Origin: Salisapilia sapeloensis
Taxonomy: Eukaryota > Oomycota > Peronosporomycetes > Peronosporales > Salisapiliaceae
Reading direction: 5' to 3'
Length of the DNA: 51,424 nt
NCBI GenBank assembly: GCA_023334545.1
Contig: JAADVB010000128.1
Location: 1 to 51,424, forward strand
In this document: positions 31,351 through 42,706 of the stretch, piece by piece
How positions within the stretch are numbered: position 1 is the first letter of the stretch
Layout of the letters: every line of letters begins with the position of its first letter
Position numbers and translations under genes: made by a program
Notes under the pieces: generated by a model
Databases searched by the model: none
What the model saw: only the letters and a program-made list of their open reading frames with translations
Told to the model about the DNA's origin: nothing

Positions 31351-34300
31351 ATGGCCGGTCGACGCCACGAGGACGTCCTGGAGGCATGCACGCGCAAGCT
31401 CAAGCACGATATCGTCGACATACGAGCGAGGGCGCTCAAGAGCATGGCTCTTAAGATACGAGGCGGACTATGGCCTCGGGTGTCCGAGCAGACAGACCGA
31501 CAGGTTGTGCGTGAGCTTGCCAAGCAATTGCTTCGGTGCTTGGAAGAACCTGCGTTGGAGGAGCAGGTGCTGCAAGTGCTCCGGCTGATCCTGCAGGATG
31601 ATCGTAATGTCGTATTGAACGCACTGCGAGAAGAACGGGCAGCTGAGCGACTTGTACGAGCTTCGGATGGAACAACTGGCGACAAGAAAGACATTTATGA
31701 GCAGGTGATTTCATTGCGTACTTTTGGACTAGTCGGTCATGTAATTTAGAATTCGTGTGCAGCTCTTGGACAAGATTTACGCCACCAAGGAGACGAGAGC
31801 TGACGCATCATCAGTAGTAATAGAGAACAAGCCTACAAAGGCAGCGAATCGACCGGTTGGCTGCGTCGGTGCAAAGACATCTACTCTGCAGACGCATTCG
31901 TACAAATCAGAGCGACATAACTTTACAGAAGCACAGCGTAATGCAGCAAAAGAGAATTCTAGTAGAGCAAAGAATGACTCTGACCTGCATGAATTGATCA
32001 AGACTGGATGGAGATTTCCACCAGTCATACTATCCACCACGGACGACCAGCGGATCTTTGAGTACCAAGTCAAGTTACGTCTGCGAAGCACGACGACTGA
32101 CATTGTAGAAATGTGCGACTCCTTTCGCCACACTCTCTTGCGTGATTTCCCTTCGGAAGTGTTTTTACAGCGTCCAGAAGTCCTTGAGCACTTTATACAG
32201 CTAACACAGTTGCCTCTCCTGTCAAAAGAGAATGAAGAGCGTCAAACTCAAGCGTCTGCAATGGAGGAAGCCTTCCGACTGTCCTTTGGCGTAAACTACT
32301 TTGACAGCGTCCACTCCACATCTTTCTCGTGTAAGACCAGTAACTTGACCTGTGCAGTATTTCTCGCTAGTCTCCGAGCCATTGAAGGCTTTGTCGTCGC
32401 GATTAAAAAGGCTAGAGACGTGCACACTGACCCTGTGTTCCAAGTGCATGCGACTGCCGGTCAAATAGATGAAGAAGGGAATGTAAGTGGCGAAGCGAAC
32501 TATCCACGAAGTGATGCTGTTGTGGTGACAAAAGTAAAACAGGAGACCATGCCATGGTCCTTGGCAGGGGCAGCACACAAGATCATACTGTCTCTCCTCC
32601 CTCTACTACGTTCCAGCATCCACCCTAGGATGCATATATTAAACGTGTTGCACGAGACAATAACTCTGGTGCGTGAAAACGGTCCGGAGGATGCGATGGT
32701 AGAAGTTGAACGAAAGAGAGTTAAAAACTTGCTGGATATGATAGCCAAAGTGGTGGGGTCTAAGACCCCAGAAGAGCTCAAGACTAGCTTTTCATTCAGT
32801 GTCTTTTGGCGTGTGTTGGAGCTGACGGTCAAGCTCTTGACAATGTACCCAGCAGATTTTTACACCTCGGATGGACAGTCATTCATCCCAGGTAACGTGC
32901 AGGAACTTGTACGGAAGAGTGCGGCAACGTCGGCCTTTGAAAGTATCTTTAGAGTACAATCCGACGACTTGTCTGCGTTTGAAAGATTGGCAAAGGTCGA
33001 TGCTGGTCTGGAAGAGTACGTAGACAACGTAGGACGTTCTAAAGCAGAGTGGACGGAGATAGAGGACTTGGTGATAATTATGAGACAGAAGAAGGAATGG
33101 AAGAGTGTATCGAATGAAGAGTTGGAGACAGCGGCAAAGCTAACACAGGCACTCACTCTATATGGCGAAGCAGATGCAATCTCAATCGCAGAAAGTCTAG
33201 CTCAGATGTCTTTTGTGGGTGACGCTAGCGAGATCATTCAGTCTATTATACAAAATATGATAGTCTACGTCATGTCAACAGCAGAGCTGGAAGCGTGTAT
33301 TGGTGCAGCTTACTTTAACCGTCTCCACACTCTCTTGACTGCTGGAAAACCTTCTTGCGGACCAGGTATAAAGAGTGCAGTATATGACGCTCGTACGTTC
33401 TCCAGTGTGTTTACTGTCCTGGCCGAGCGAATGGATGAAGACAAGGCAGAGACTCTTTGGGGTCTCGTTCAAGTGGTCATCGATTTTGCTCGACAGGACG
33501 GTCAGTTAGATAGTTTTAAACCTCTCCTGCCTTTTATTCAGCACTATGCCTACATGGACCCGTCCACAGTTACTAGCAGTAGGCATCGTGCGCTTCAAAG
33601 AACGCTGGTGGAGATTGCGAATGAGCTGGAAAGGTCTTGCTCGAGCTCGGAACGGATCGTACTGATCAGTCGCTGTCTGTTGCATGCATCTGCCTACGTC
33701 CGTCGAGCAGCGTCTTCGGGTGTCTTGCATCTCCTCTCCGACCATGCTGATGAGTCATTTAGTCCGGAACGAGAGACATTGCTAGATCCTTTCTCCGACG
33801 CAGATATCATTGCAAAGACACTGCTGCAACGGACACTTGGGGGACGGAGTGAAGTGGACAGCTCGAGACTCATGAATCAGATATCCAACCTACTCCAGCT
33901 ACTCGAGACGAGAGACTTGTCCGTACGCAGAAGAGCGTGGAGAGAACTGGCCATGCTGGTCGAAGTCGTAAGTTGCTCGTCTCTTGGCCTGCTGGTAGAG
34001 ATGGGGAAGGTCACAGCTATGCTGGATGTCATCCAGACAGCACTGCGAGATGACGATGAAGTCAAGATGTGGGCGTTGCAAGTGGTGCGGAACTTTATCC
34101 AGATGGACCGAGACTTTCGACGAATGCTTGTGCAAAAGGAAGAGTTCTGGATACTTGTCCTCTTCAGTGTCTACTCTTGTTCGTGGGAGATTAAGAGTGA
34201 AGCGTATTGGATCCTCTTCCTACTGACGTGTGATGCAGATATGTTTGTACTGACGAGAGAAACGAGACTGAAGGAAGAGGTCTCGATCCCTCTCTTTCTA

Positions 34301-37285
34301 AAAGGATCCTTTGGGTTCCCACAAAAGTACTGGGATAGAGGTCTAGTGTCCACCACCACACTGTCTTGTACGATCCAGAGACAAGGGGCACGAATCGAAA
34401 AGCCAGTGACGACGGTGGAAGAGACGGATGACCTGGAGTTTGTTGTGGAGAAGGTAACGTCAGCGAAGACGCATGCCAAGTTCTTGAATGGCGTGTATCA
34501 CCTGCTGCAGCTTTGTGGCCACCCACTCGTACAGCAGCAGATGAGAGATAGATGGAAGCTGGTATTCCAAAATTATTTAACCACCCCTCCGAAGAGTGTG
34601 CGAGACGAAATGGTCGTCAGCTGTGTCGTATGTGTCGTGCACTCGGTTCTCGACGGCATGGACCGAGAGCAGCAATTCCAAGTCTTTGTCGTTGTCAAAA
34701 AGAACTTGCTCCCGTTGCTGACTAGAGCCGAGAGCACGCTGCTGTCTCTTCAGATCATCCGTCTGCTGCTGTCGCTTGCAGGGGACACGCACGTGTCAGA
34801 TCTCTTTCTCTCCCTTGCAGTGGACACGGATCTCCTTTCTATCATCGCGACGCAGTACACGTCCGTCTATTCTAGTCAGAGCGTCTTGCATGCCTCTGCT
34901 CTGGAGCTGGTGCTTGCTTTCCTTATCAAAGCCCAAGCAGAGAAGAGTCGAGAGGACCCGACGGTCTTCTTGGACCTCATTCTGAACCGACTGCAGCCGA
35001 TGCTGGCGCCTATGATCGCAGTCGTCACCAGCTACCGCCTCCCGACGTCTTTTGACGGGTACCAAGTGTACAGTCTTGCTGTCCAGTGTCTAGTCGCACT
35101 GTATCAGACGTTCGGGACGGATGCATTAACGCGGCGAGGTGTCATGGCCGAGGATGGTGGGTCCTGGATGTCTCGACTGCTCTATGACCACACGTCGCAT
35201 ATGCGGTACCTTGGTTTCCGTATGTTGTCCATGCAGGAGGAAACGGACGGCAGCTGTCTCCAACTTGCGCTAGACACTGCTCTGGATGCCTCCGAGGCGG
35301 ATATGGTGCGGAGCGAGGCAGTTCACGTCGTCTCGAATGCCGTGATGCGAGATACGAGCAGTGTTGATGGCATGGGAAGTGAATTTGTACTCAGTACGAT
35401 GAACAGGGTAAAGGAGCTGTCGTATGACCTTCCATTCACAACGATGGCATTCGTACGACTCTTGCGTGTGCTGTGGGTGCATCGGAAGGACGGACAAACG
35501 TACGGCGACATGGAGACTTCGATGGACGTCCATTGGATGAACTGGTTGGTCCAGAGTCTGTCGCTCAGAGAAGAACGAAGTAGTGTTAAGCTTGATGTAT
35601 GGATAGCTAAAGTCCTGCCTGCAGTCTTGCAGCGCATGGACGACTGTCTGTTTCTTATTCAGTCGCTTTTCCGAACGGATGCAGGAGAAGAGAACTTTAG
35701 TCGATTAGCACAGGACACTCCTCTTGTGTATCAGTTGGTAGAGCTCATGAACGACCTGAACGTGTACTTGGGAGAACTAGATCCAGTCACGTCGGACGCC
35801 AAGGAACTAGCGTACAAGCTGCTGACGTCGTGCAGTTCGACGCTGTCATCTCTTGTTCTGTCTCCTGTCGTCATGCAAGCAGTTGATGTTCATGCGCTTT
35901 CCTCCAGCTTGATGAAAGTGCTTACGGCTTTATTACAACCTCACCACCCACTCTCTTTTCGTGTGTCTTTATCTCCAGTCATCATCGCAGCTAGTGCTAC
36001 TTGTGTGGACGAATCGCAGGAGGACTTGAGACAGCTAGGTATGCACCTGTTCGACGTATTTAAGGAGACGTGTACTCCAGATCATGATGGAAAAGGGGAT
36101 GTACCAGCACAAGAGCTACTTGTCATGGCGTTTGCGTTGGGTAGTGTTTTGGAGAAGAGTGAGTCGATTAGAAGACTTGTGGTGCTCCAAGACGGTGTAA
36201 AGCACAGCGTACAGTCTCTGAAAGAATTGTGTACTCATATTCGAGCGACTAGTACGAATGCTAAGGTGATGACACACGTTTCCATCCAGTTGCATATCCT
36301 TGGCTGTCTTGTCGGTGGAGACTTTGAAGCCCAGCAGTCTGCTCACCAGGAGAAACTTCTACCGGCTCTGCTAGAGAACTGGGACCTCCTACAGGCGGAT
36401 AAAGCTACCTTTTCTGATACGATGCAACTCTTGACCAACTTTGTGCATGGGAACAAGGAGGTGAAAAGAGTATGTATGAAGGCGTACAAGTCGAACATTC
36501 TTCTTTCAAAAGCGTTTGAGCTCGTACTTCCCCTACAGTCTCGAAAGATCGGACGCATGCGAATGCTGGAAGAGCCACCAGTAGTAGACGCTAGTACGAG
36601 CGACCTCGTGAGTACGTTTTTGAAAAGCATCTTGCTACATAACGAATGTCTCCAGTGGAGTGTCAAGTCCGGGTACATCGATCGGCTCGTGGATGACATC
36701 GAGCATCGTCTTTCGGTGCTGAGAAAGACGGAGAAAAGGGAGACAAGCCACGTCCATCACTTGGCGAATCTGCTACACATGGTAGCCAATGTGGCGTGCC
36801 TAGAAGAAGGTGCGCAAGTTCTTTGCAATCGGTCCTCTGGTCTCTACCATATCTTCTCCGATGTACTGTCTTCGACCGACGATGAGGTGGCACTGGTCGG
36901 TGCTCTCTTCATCCGCAACTTAAGCTGCTCCAAGTGTGCTAAGACACACTTTAGCTTATGGGAAAAATCCATGGCTCTCTTACTCGAGAGCTTAGAGAAG
37001 CATATAGAGCATACGGTTGGAAGGTTTCTGGCGTATGGACTGTGGGGACTTGTGTCGGATCACCAATCGGCTCGAAGTCTGTTGCTTCGAGGAGATACGA
37101 AACAGTTGATAGGGCGTTTGCTGTCATCCAGGACGAGAGGTGTGTTGCGTATAATTATATTTCGAATATCGAACGAGTTCACTGACGCTATTCCTGCAGA
37201 TGTAAAGAGCGAAGGAGCGGAGGAATTAGGCTTGAGTCTAACTGGAATTTTACGTTGGCTAGACGGAGACCAAAGGGATGAGTAG
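31351..37285 (+). CDS. RTTN: Rotatin homologue (centriole/basal-body protein)
   Basis: Two exons (31351-31704 and 31763-37285; 58-nt GT-AG intron) give about 1,958 aa. The N-terminus matches the Rotatin N-terminal domain: a first helix of the type 'L-x5-KL-x-H-x-[IL]-x-[DE]IR-x-RALKS-x3-KI', here LEACTRKLKHDIVDIRARALKSMALKI, followed by 'VRELAKQLLRCLEEPALEEQVLQVLRLILQDD'. The remainder is alpha-helical with armadillo/HEAT-like pairs throughout, without other domains, signal peptide or membrane segment. Human rotatin (about 2,200 aa) is required for centriole elongation and ciliary basal-body structure, so this gene points to flagellated zoospores together with CFAP300. The middle region is too divergent to align by eye, so the call rests on the N-terminus, the length and the all-helical make-up. 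Codon use does not stand out from neighbours. Confidence 0.82.
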
Positions 37286-37521
37286 AGAGTACATCGTGGT
37301 GAAGTCGCAAATTTAAAGACAAAGTTCAGGCAAGAGTGCGTAGTGGAAGCATTTAACAAGTGGATTTTTGACAAAGACAGACAAGTACCCTTTCCTTCCA
37401 TCGATCATACGACCACGCGATGCAAGTTTCGAACAAGTCAAGTCTGGATGGAATGAATTGTCTCCGTACTACCTACACATTCGCATTTACACACTAACGT
37501 TTATTACGTTAAGCAAGAGCG

Positions 37522-39771
37522 ATGGGGCTCTACTCGACCAAAGAGGAAGAGGAAACCCTCCTTCGCTTCCTACGTTACCACACGTGGGAAGTTAGTGTTG
37601 GGTACATTGTCATGCTCTTCTTTTGCGTCATGCTATTGCAATACACATCCATCGTGAACGCCCAGCTTCGCTCTGGAGATACTTCTCTCCAGCAGAAAGC
37701 TATCCTTCCGACGTTCCGATCGATGCTTAAAGCACTTGCCATCTCATCTGGCATTATCATGTGTATCAATTCAGCTTTTATCTATACGGTGGATGTGGGC
37801 CATTCACACCTCCATGCGTATATCGACATGCTCTTGAGCGGTCAGCACTTCACACTCGTACTCGCACCCATATTCATGTACCAAAAGAGTTTGTCGGATG
37901 CAGCTCTCTTTCGGTCCATAGGGATTACTATAGTCTTTACGATGGCAGGAATACCGTTGGCCTGGATCCATGGCGTCCCGGACTACACGTTCTTGTACGC
38001 AAATTGGGTCATAACCACCGTCTTCTTTATTTACTTAGCGATTCGGCCGCCCGCAAGAGCTTTTAAAAAAGTAATTCGACGCTACTCGATCTTTGCCTTC
38101 GTCCAACTCTTTTTCAACCTCGCACATTTGGAACTTGTACGGTCGAAGCACTTGGATATCGCGAGTCCAGTCGCTTCCATCACTTCGCTCTGGATGACCC
38201 TCACGCCGTATATGGTCTGGAAGATTATCAAGTCTGACACGAAGTACTGGCGTGGCAAAGGCAAGAGCAGTGTCGGACTCCAACAGCTCTTTTCAGAGCG
38301 TATCAAGTTGCCTGAACGAGTATCCGCTGCTGGTTTCCACATGCTCATTGAAATGCATCGAAGCCACGTCCTCGATTTCTCCTGTCTTGGGATGAAACAG
38401 CAGATTGGTACAGGCGAGAATTCAACTGTCTTTAGCGGCGTGATGCGAGGCAAGACGCCTGTTGCATGCCGTGTCTACCTTCCATCGGACCTCTCGGATA
38501 CTGTGATTGCACAGTACTCGCAAGAGGCAGCTCTGTGTGGTAACCTCACGCACCCGAACATTGTTCGTTTTCATGGACTTGCAGTCTGTCCTCCATCAAT
38601 TATTATGGTCTTTGAACTATGTAGAGGAACACTGAGGGACATTGTACAACGAAGCGACTCGGAGTATGCATGCAAGAACCTTGTGACAATCACACAGATG
38701 CTGGATGCAGCGCGAGCTATAGCCTTCCTCCACAGTTTTAAGCCTCCCTTTATTCATGACGAATTGGATCTTTCCAGTTTCCTTGTCGATACTGACGGTG
38801 TTGTAAAGCTCAATGGATTTGGGGATAGTCGACTACGAAGTCAGTTCCATCCGGAGAAGGAAAAGAACCGACTAAAATGTTCGTGGCGACGGCGTGCTGG
38901 TCTGGAAATTGACTCGGAAGGAATGCTTTTATCCACTCATAAACACTCTAACTCCGCGGACACGAATGACAAGGCAGTTGAGACTTTAAACGCTGAACGT
39001 GCGGACGTATACGCCTTGAGCATGGCATTTTGGGAAATTATTCATCCTCACGTTGAGATGCCTCGAGGTGGAGACGAGCTGTTTAATGATCCAGAGTGGC
39101 GGCCTGGCTTTTCTTCTCTCGTACCGGTCGAGCTACAAGAACTTGTGAGGTGCATGTGGGATTCAAACATTCAGATGAGACCGAGTGCGCATGACGTTGT
39201 CAAGCAACTCGAAGATTTACAGGAAGTCGCCCTGGAGGATAACGTCGAGTCCGTTGCGTCCACCGTCAGCAATTGCCAAATAAGTGAGCAAGCGTTGACA
39301 GCAAGGGAACGATTCACTGGCTCGGATGCTGTCCGCAGCTTGGTAATGACGAACGAAGTAATGTTTCGATGGGAAGGCGTTCGCTTGTGCAATGCCTGGA
39401 TGGAGGCTGGATTCCTCCATGAAGAAAGGCATTTGAAGAGGTTTCAAAACAAGCCCGACTTGAGATACTACTTTAGTGCACAGGCAAGAATGGAAACCTC
39501 CATCTCTATCGAGGATGACTCGACGATTATGGTGAATACACCAGAGTGCAATAGTGGCAGTAAGTCGAAGGCGTTGTATCGAAAAGAGACGGCGTGTTCA
39601 TGTCAGTTGCACGCAAGAAGGCTAGCCTTGCCAAGAAGAAACTGGATGAATGCGTTTGGTGTATATGAACAGGAAATGTTGTCCAACACGGAGAATACAG
39701 TAAGCAGTTCCTTGGAAAACATGCTGACCTCGGCGCTTGTTGACGAAAGATCGACTACAAGTCCAGAGTAG
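37522..39771 (+). CDS. Seven-helix membrane protein fused to a TKL-like pseudokinase and a DEP domain
   Basis: A single-exon 749-aa protein. About seven hydrophobic helices lie in residues 25-236 (around 25-45, 68-90, 104-122, 132-152, 157-175, 187-205, 216-236), a GPCR-like layout. A kinase fold of TKL type spans about 289-570: a glycine loop (IGTGENSTVFSG), a helix C Glu (QEAALCGNLTHPNIV), a hinge with FELCRGTL, and the 'ADVYALSMAFWEI' and 'MRPSAHDVV' helices. The three catalytic signatures are altered: the strand-3 Lys is Arg317 (VACRVY), HRDLKxxN reads H412-D-E-L-D-L-S-S, and DFG reads GFG (432-434). The kinase is thus predicted inactive. Residues about 596-652 (RFTGSDAVRSLV...F...YYFS) match a DEP domain, which in other proteins docks to membranes or GPCR tails. 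GPCR fusions ('bigrams') with kinases are known in oomycetes; this one appears to signal without catalysis. Confidence 0.85.
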   Translation: MGLYSTKEEEETLLRFLRYHTWEVSVGYIVMLFFCVMLLQYTSIVNAQLRSGDTSLQQKAILPTFRSMLKALAISSGIIMCINSAFIYTVDVGHSHLHAYIDMLLSGQHFTLVLAPIFMYQKSLSDAALFRSIGITIVFTMAGIPLAWIHGVPDYTFLYANWVITTVFFIYLAIRPPARAFKKVIRRYSIFAFVQLFFNLAHLELVRSKHLDIASPVASITSLWMTLTPYMVWKIIKSDTKYWRGKGKSSVGLQQLFSERIKLPERVSAAGFHMLIEMHRSHVLDFSCLGMKQQIGTGENSTVFSGVMRGKTPVACRVYLPSDLSDTVIAQYSQEAALCGNLTHPNIVRFHGLAVCPPSIIMVFELCRGTLRDIVQRSDSEYACKNLVTITQMLDAARAIAFLHSFKPPFIHDELDLSSFLVDTDGVVKLNGFGDSRLRSQFHPEKEKNRLKCSWRRRAGLEIDSEGMLLSTHKHSNSADTNDKAVETLNAERADVYALSMAFWEIIHPHVEMPRGGDELFNDPEWRPGFSSLVPVELQELVRCMWDSNIQMRPSAHDVVKQLEDLQEVALEDNVESVASTVSNCQISEQALTARERFTGSDAVRSLVMTNEVMFRWEGVRLCNAWMEAGFLHEERHLKRFQNKPDLRYYFSAQARMETSISIEDDSTIMVNTPECNSGSKSKALYRKETACSCQLHARRLALPRRNWMNAFGVYEQEMLSNTENTVSSSLENMLTSALVDERSTTSPE

Positions 39772-40922
39772 TGAATGCTGGAGTTAGCTCATATAGGTAA
39801 GTAATTAAAAGAGCAGTGCCCATACAGCAGCAGAAGCAGGATTGGGATTTAATGGAAAAGCTCGTAATACAAATGAAGCCGCCAATCAAGATTTTATCAA
39901 CGCGATTTATGTAGCATTGTGTTCGATTATTCGATGCGAGAATTCGGCATTGGCGTCACATAAGTAGATGGCGAATGAATAGATTCCTGAGTAGATGAGT
40001 TGAAGACATATTTCATCAGTAGCGCAGTCTTTCGAATTAAGCTTTGCTTTAAAACACTAAAGCCAAGGTAAATTCGAATGAAGCCCATACGACAGGGTCT
40101 GCAGAAGAACTATTAGCATTCCAGTCATTCTGTGGATAGCCAGCTTAAACAAAACTATAGCATCGCATGAATTAATATTGCGCTCATGTATGCTTGCACG
40201 CGTGTGCTTTGTTATATGGAGCATGTCCGAAAAGTTGGTGCATCATAATAGAGCGTACTGATTGCGTCTTGATATTCCAAACCTCTTTCCAAAAACTTCG
40301 CTGAATGTAGAGCTCTTAAGCGCGGTAGGAGGTAAGATGCAAGTCCCATGAATCCAATTTAAAAGCACGCAAAATTTGCCGGTGGACAGCTTCATGAGGA
40401 TTTCAGTCAGTATACATTGACTAAAGGTTTCCGTTAGAGCGTATGTTGTGTACTCCAGGCTGATTAGATGTGGATGAAATGTTCGAACGCCTCGATCTTT
40501 GGAGTCCGAGAGTACTTGAAGCGAATAATGAATTCGATATAGAATCGTGGACTCTCCTGAACTATTGTCATATAGACTAGGTACATGAAAGAAAATAATT
40601 TCGCAGAAATCCATTTATTCCAGTTTCTTTCTACTTTTGCTTTCGTGTACTTGCAACCTTTTGGCTTTGCCATATTGAGCGGATCAGCTATATCTTTGCG
40701 TGCAATGGCTGGATAACGGCAGACATGCTATCGTAGCTAGATTACAAGATGCCCTGTGAAAGCACTGGTAGAAGCTATACCTCTTGCTTTTTAAATGTAC
40801 ACACCGATAAAACGCTTTCCAAGTGTCCGGTAACCTCGATCGGAGTTAAAATTGCATCTGGAAACTTGTGTTCCACAGATGTACCATCGAATATCAATAT
40901 CGCTTCGATAGACTGGAAACCA
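39772..40922. other. AT-rich spacer with weak frames
   Basis: No supportable gene in about 1.1 kb. Two overlapping minus-strand frames (40464-40673, starting MAKPKGCKYTKAKVERNW, and 40243-40614) have no domains and no clear splice link. A plus-strand in-frame extension (40749-40922) of the next gene would add 58 residues without a targeting pattern and is thought to be leader sequence. Confidence 0.45.
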
Positions 40923-42635
40923 ATGCTGGGTCGATGGAGCAGACGACAGGCATCTCGTGCTTTGCTGAATGGAAACACAACAAGATTGCTGAGAACAGGA
41001 AAAGGACGCAACCGCCGGCCTGTTGAAGAAGCCTTTGACGCTGCACCTGAGGCGCCAAAACCAAAGCCAAAGCCTTCGAAGCCACAGCGGGCAGTGACGG
41101 TGCCGCCATTTATCCGAGCACGAACGCTGGCCAAGGCACTTGGTGTCTCTGTCGATAGAGTATTTGATAAAGTGGTTTATCGTCGAGACAGGAAGCTGCA
41201 CATGGTCATTGGCAGTGAGCGATGGCAGTTTGACAATGTAAAGAATGTCATTTTCCCATTCGACATCGCAGATGCCATCGTCGACCGTCTTGGAGCTCGC
41301 ACCGACTACGACGAAGTGGAACCAACCTTTAGTAGTCTAGCGGAAAATCATGAAACCGGATGGGTGACTCGAGATCCTGTGATAGCAGTTCTTGGACATG
41401 AAGACCATGGTAAAACGACATTGCTTGATGCATTGCGAGGCACCAACGTCCGGAAGAGAGAGGCGAATGGGATCACCCAAACCATCCACGTGTGTGAGAC
41501 TTCGCTGGATGAAGGTCGCTCGGCCACGTTTCTCGATACGCCCGGCCAGTTCCATTTCTTCCGCATGCGAAGCAGCGCTGCTCAACTAGCAGATGTAGTG
41601 GTGCTTGTCGTGGCAGCAGATGAGGGTTGCTGTCTTCAGACGGAGGAAGCGATCGGAGCTGCTGAAGAAGCCGAGCTTCCTGTGGTCGTCGCCATCAACA
41701 AGGTAGACTTGGTGTCGGACGAAAGCGTCATGGAGTCGTTAAAGCAAGAGCTTCGCGAGTATGTGGCGCTCGAGGATAGTCCAATGGTCGAGATCAGTGC
41801 AAAGGACGGTAAAGACCTGGATAAGCTGATGACGGCGATCAAAGAGGCGTCAGACCAAAGCTCTGTGCAGAATCGGCTGAGAGCTAGAGGAGACTCAAAA
41901 GCGGAGGGTGTGGTGCTGGAGAGTCGGAAGCAGCCTGGAAAAGGCCACGCTCTTAAAGTCCTGGTCAAGCATGGCGTATTGAAAGAAAAGAACCACTTTG
42001 CAGCTGGCATGATTCATGGCGTCGTCCGCAGTTTGTGGGATGCACAAGGGGAACGAGTAAAGGAAGGAGTAGCCGGAAAGGTTGTAGAAGTCGTATATGC
42101 GAACAAAAGTAAAAACAAGGACGCGCCGATCGAAGCAGGTTTCTTTGCCTTAGAGGAAAAGAGAGCGATGCAGGTGGTAGAACAGAGAGAGCTGCAGAAG
42201 GAGCTGGAAGAAAGCGTTGTGTCAACTGGAAATGCGAATGACGTAGAAGAGGAAGCACAGGAGGAAGTACAGGAAGGGATGCAAGAGGGGGTGCAGGAGG
42301 ATTTAGAGGTAGTGGAAGAGCTGGATGTGAACGACATGAAGGTGGTGCTCGTGAAGGCAGACGGAGGCATTTCTCTCGCGAGCATCCAGGACACTGTAGA
42401 TGAGATGCCGAGTATCTTGACCGCCAAGATCGGCATTGGCAACGTGTCTGTAAATGACATCGACACAGCTTTTGAGCACAAATGCCCTATCTACGCTTTT
42501 AACGTGAAGCTGCTGAAGAGAGAAGCTAAGTATGCAGCGTCTAGAGGTGTTCAGGTACACATTTATTCCCAGGTGCATGAGCTACTGGACGACGTTGAAC
42601 GTTTACAGGGAGATAATCAGTCGGAATCGAAGTAG
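40923..42635 (+). CDS. Divergent mitochondrial IF2-like translational GTPase
   Basis: A single-exon 570-aa protein from the ATG at 40923, which gives an Arg-rich, acid-free mitochondrial presequence (MLGRWSRRQASRALL...). A Pro/Lys linker is followed by an IF2_N-like helical segment (PFIRARTLAKALGVSVDRVFDKV). The GTPase domain has G1 GHEDHGKT (158-165), G2 GITQTIH, G3 DTPGQ (205-209), G4 NKVD (259-262) and G5 SAKDG. Domain II (GKGHALKVLVKHGVLK...) and an IF2 domain III-like part (VVLVKADGGISLASIQDTV...IGNVSVNDID...YAFNVKLL) follow, separated by an acidic EEEAQEEVQEGMQEG stretch. The protein then stops, so domain IV (C2, which holds fMet-tRNA in bacterial IF2) is absent. The His of DTPGH is Gln209. 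It may be a specialised or second mtIF2; canonical initiation function is uncertain. Confidence 0.8.
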   Translation: MLGRWSRRQASRALLNGNTTRLLRTGKGRNRRPVEEAFDAAPEAPKPKPKPSKPQRAVTVPPFIRARTLAKALGVSVDRVFDKVVYRRDRKLHMVIGSERWQFDNVKNVIFPFDIADAIVDRLGARTDYDEVEPTFSSLAENHETGWVTRDPVIAVLGHEDHGKTTLLDALRGTNVRKREANGITQTIHVCETSLDEGRSATFLDTPGQFHFFRMRSSAAQLADVVVLVVAADEGCCLQTEEAIGAAEEAELPVVVAINKVDLVSDESVMESLKQELREYVALEDSPMVEISAKDGKDLDKLMTAIKEASDQSSVQNRLRARGDSKAEGVVLESRKQPGKGHALKVLVKHGVLKEKNHFAAGMIHGVVRSLWDAQGERVKEGVAGKVVEVVYANKSKNKDAPIEAGFFALEEKRAMQVVEQRELQKELEESVVSTGNANDVEEEAQEEVQEGMQEGVQEDLEVVEELDVNDMKVVLVKADGGISLASIQDTVDEMPSILTAKIGIGNVSVNDIDTAFEHKCPIYAFNVKLLKREAKYAASRGVQVHIYSQVHELLDDVERLQGDNQSESK

Positions 42636-42706
42636 TTTTGAATCACAAAATGTGAACTGTGCTATTTTTATCTTTTCGACGCCGATTCTTTCTCGTTTTG
42701 ACTCGA

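Noticed and set aside
30939-31694. 251-aa minus-strand open frame spanning the divergent promoter
   Set aside because: Overlaps the starts of two well-supported genes; Ser/Arg/Cys-rich shadow of the rotatin first exon.
37522-39771. Active TKL receptor kinase
   Set aside because: The catalytic Lys, HRD Asp and DFG Asp are all substituted, so activity should not be assumed.
40243-40673. Two overlapping minus-strand frames (69 and 123 aa)
   Set aside because: No recognised domain and no in-frame splice join was found; not enough to call a gene or pseudogene.
40749-40922. Upstream extension of the IF2-like gene
   Set aside because: It would bury the Arg-rich presequence inside the protein; the ATG at 40923 gives the expected mitochondrial start.
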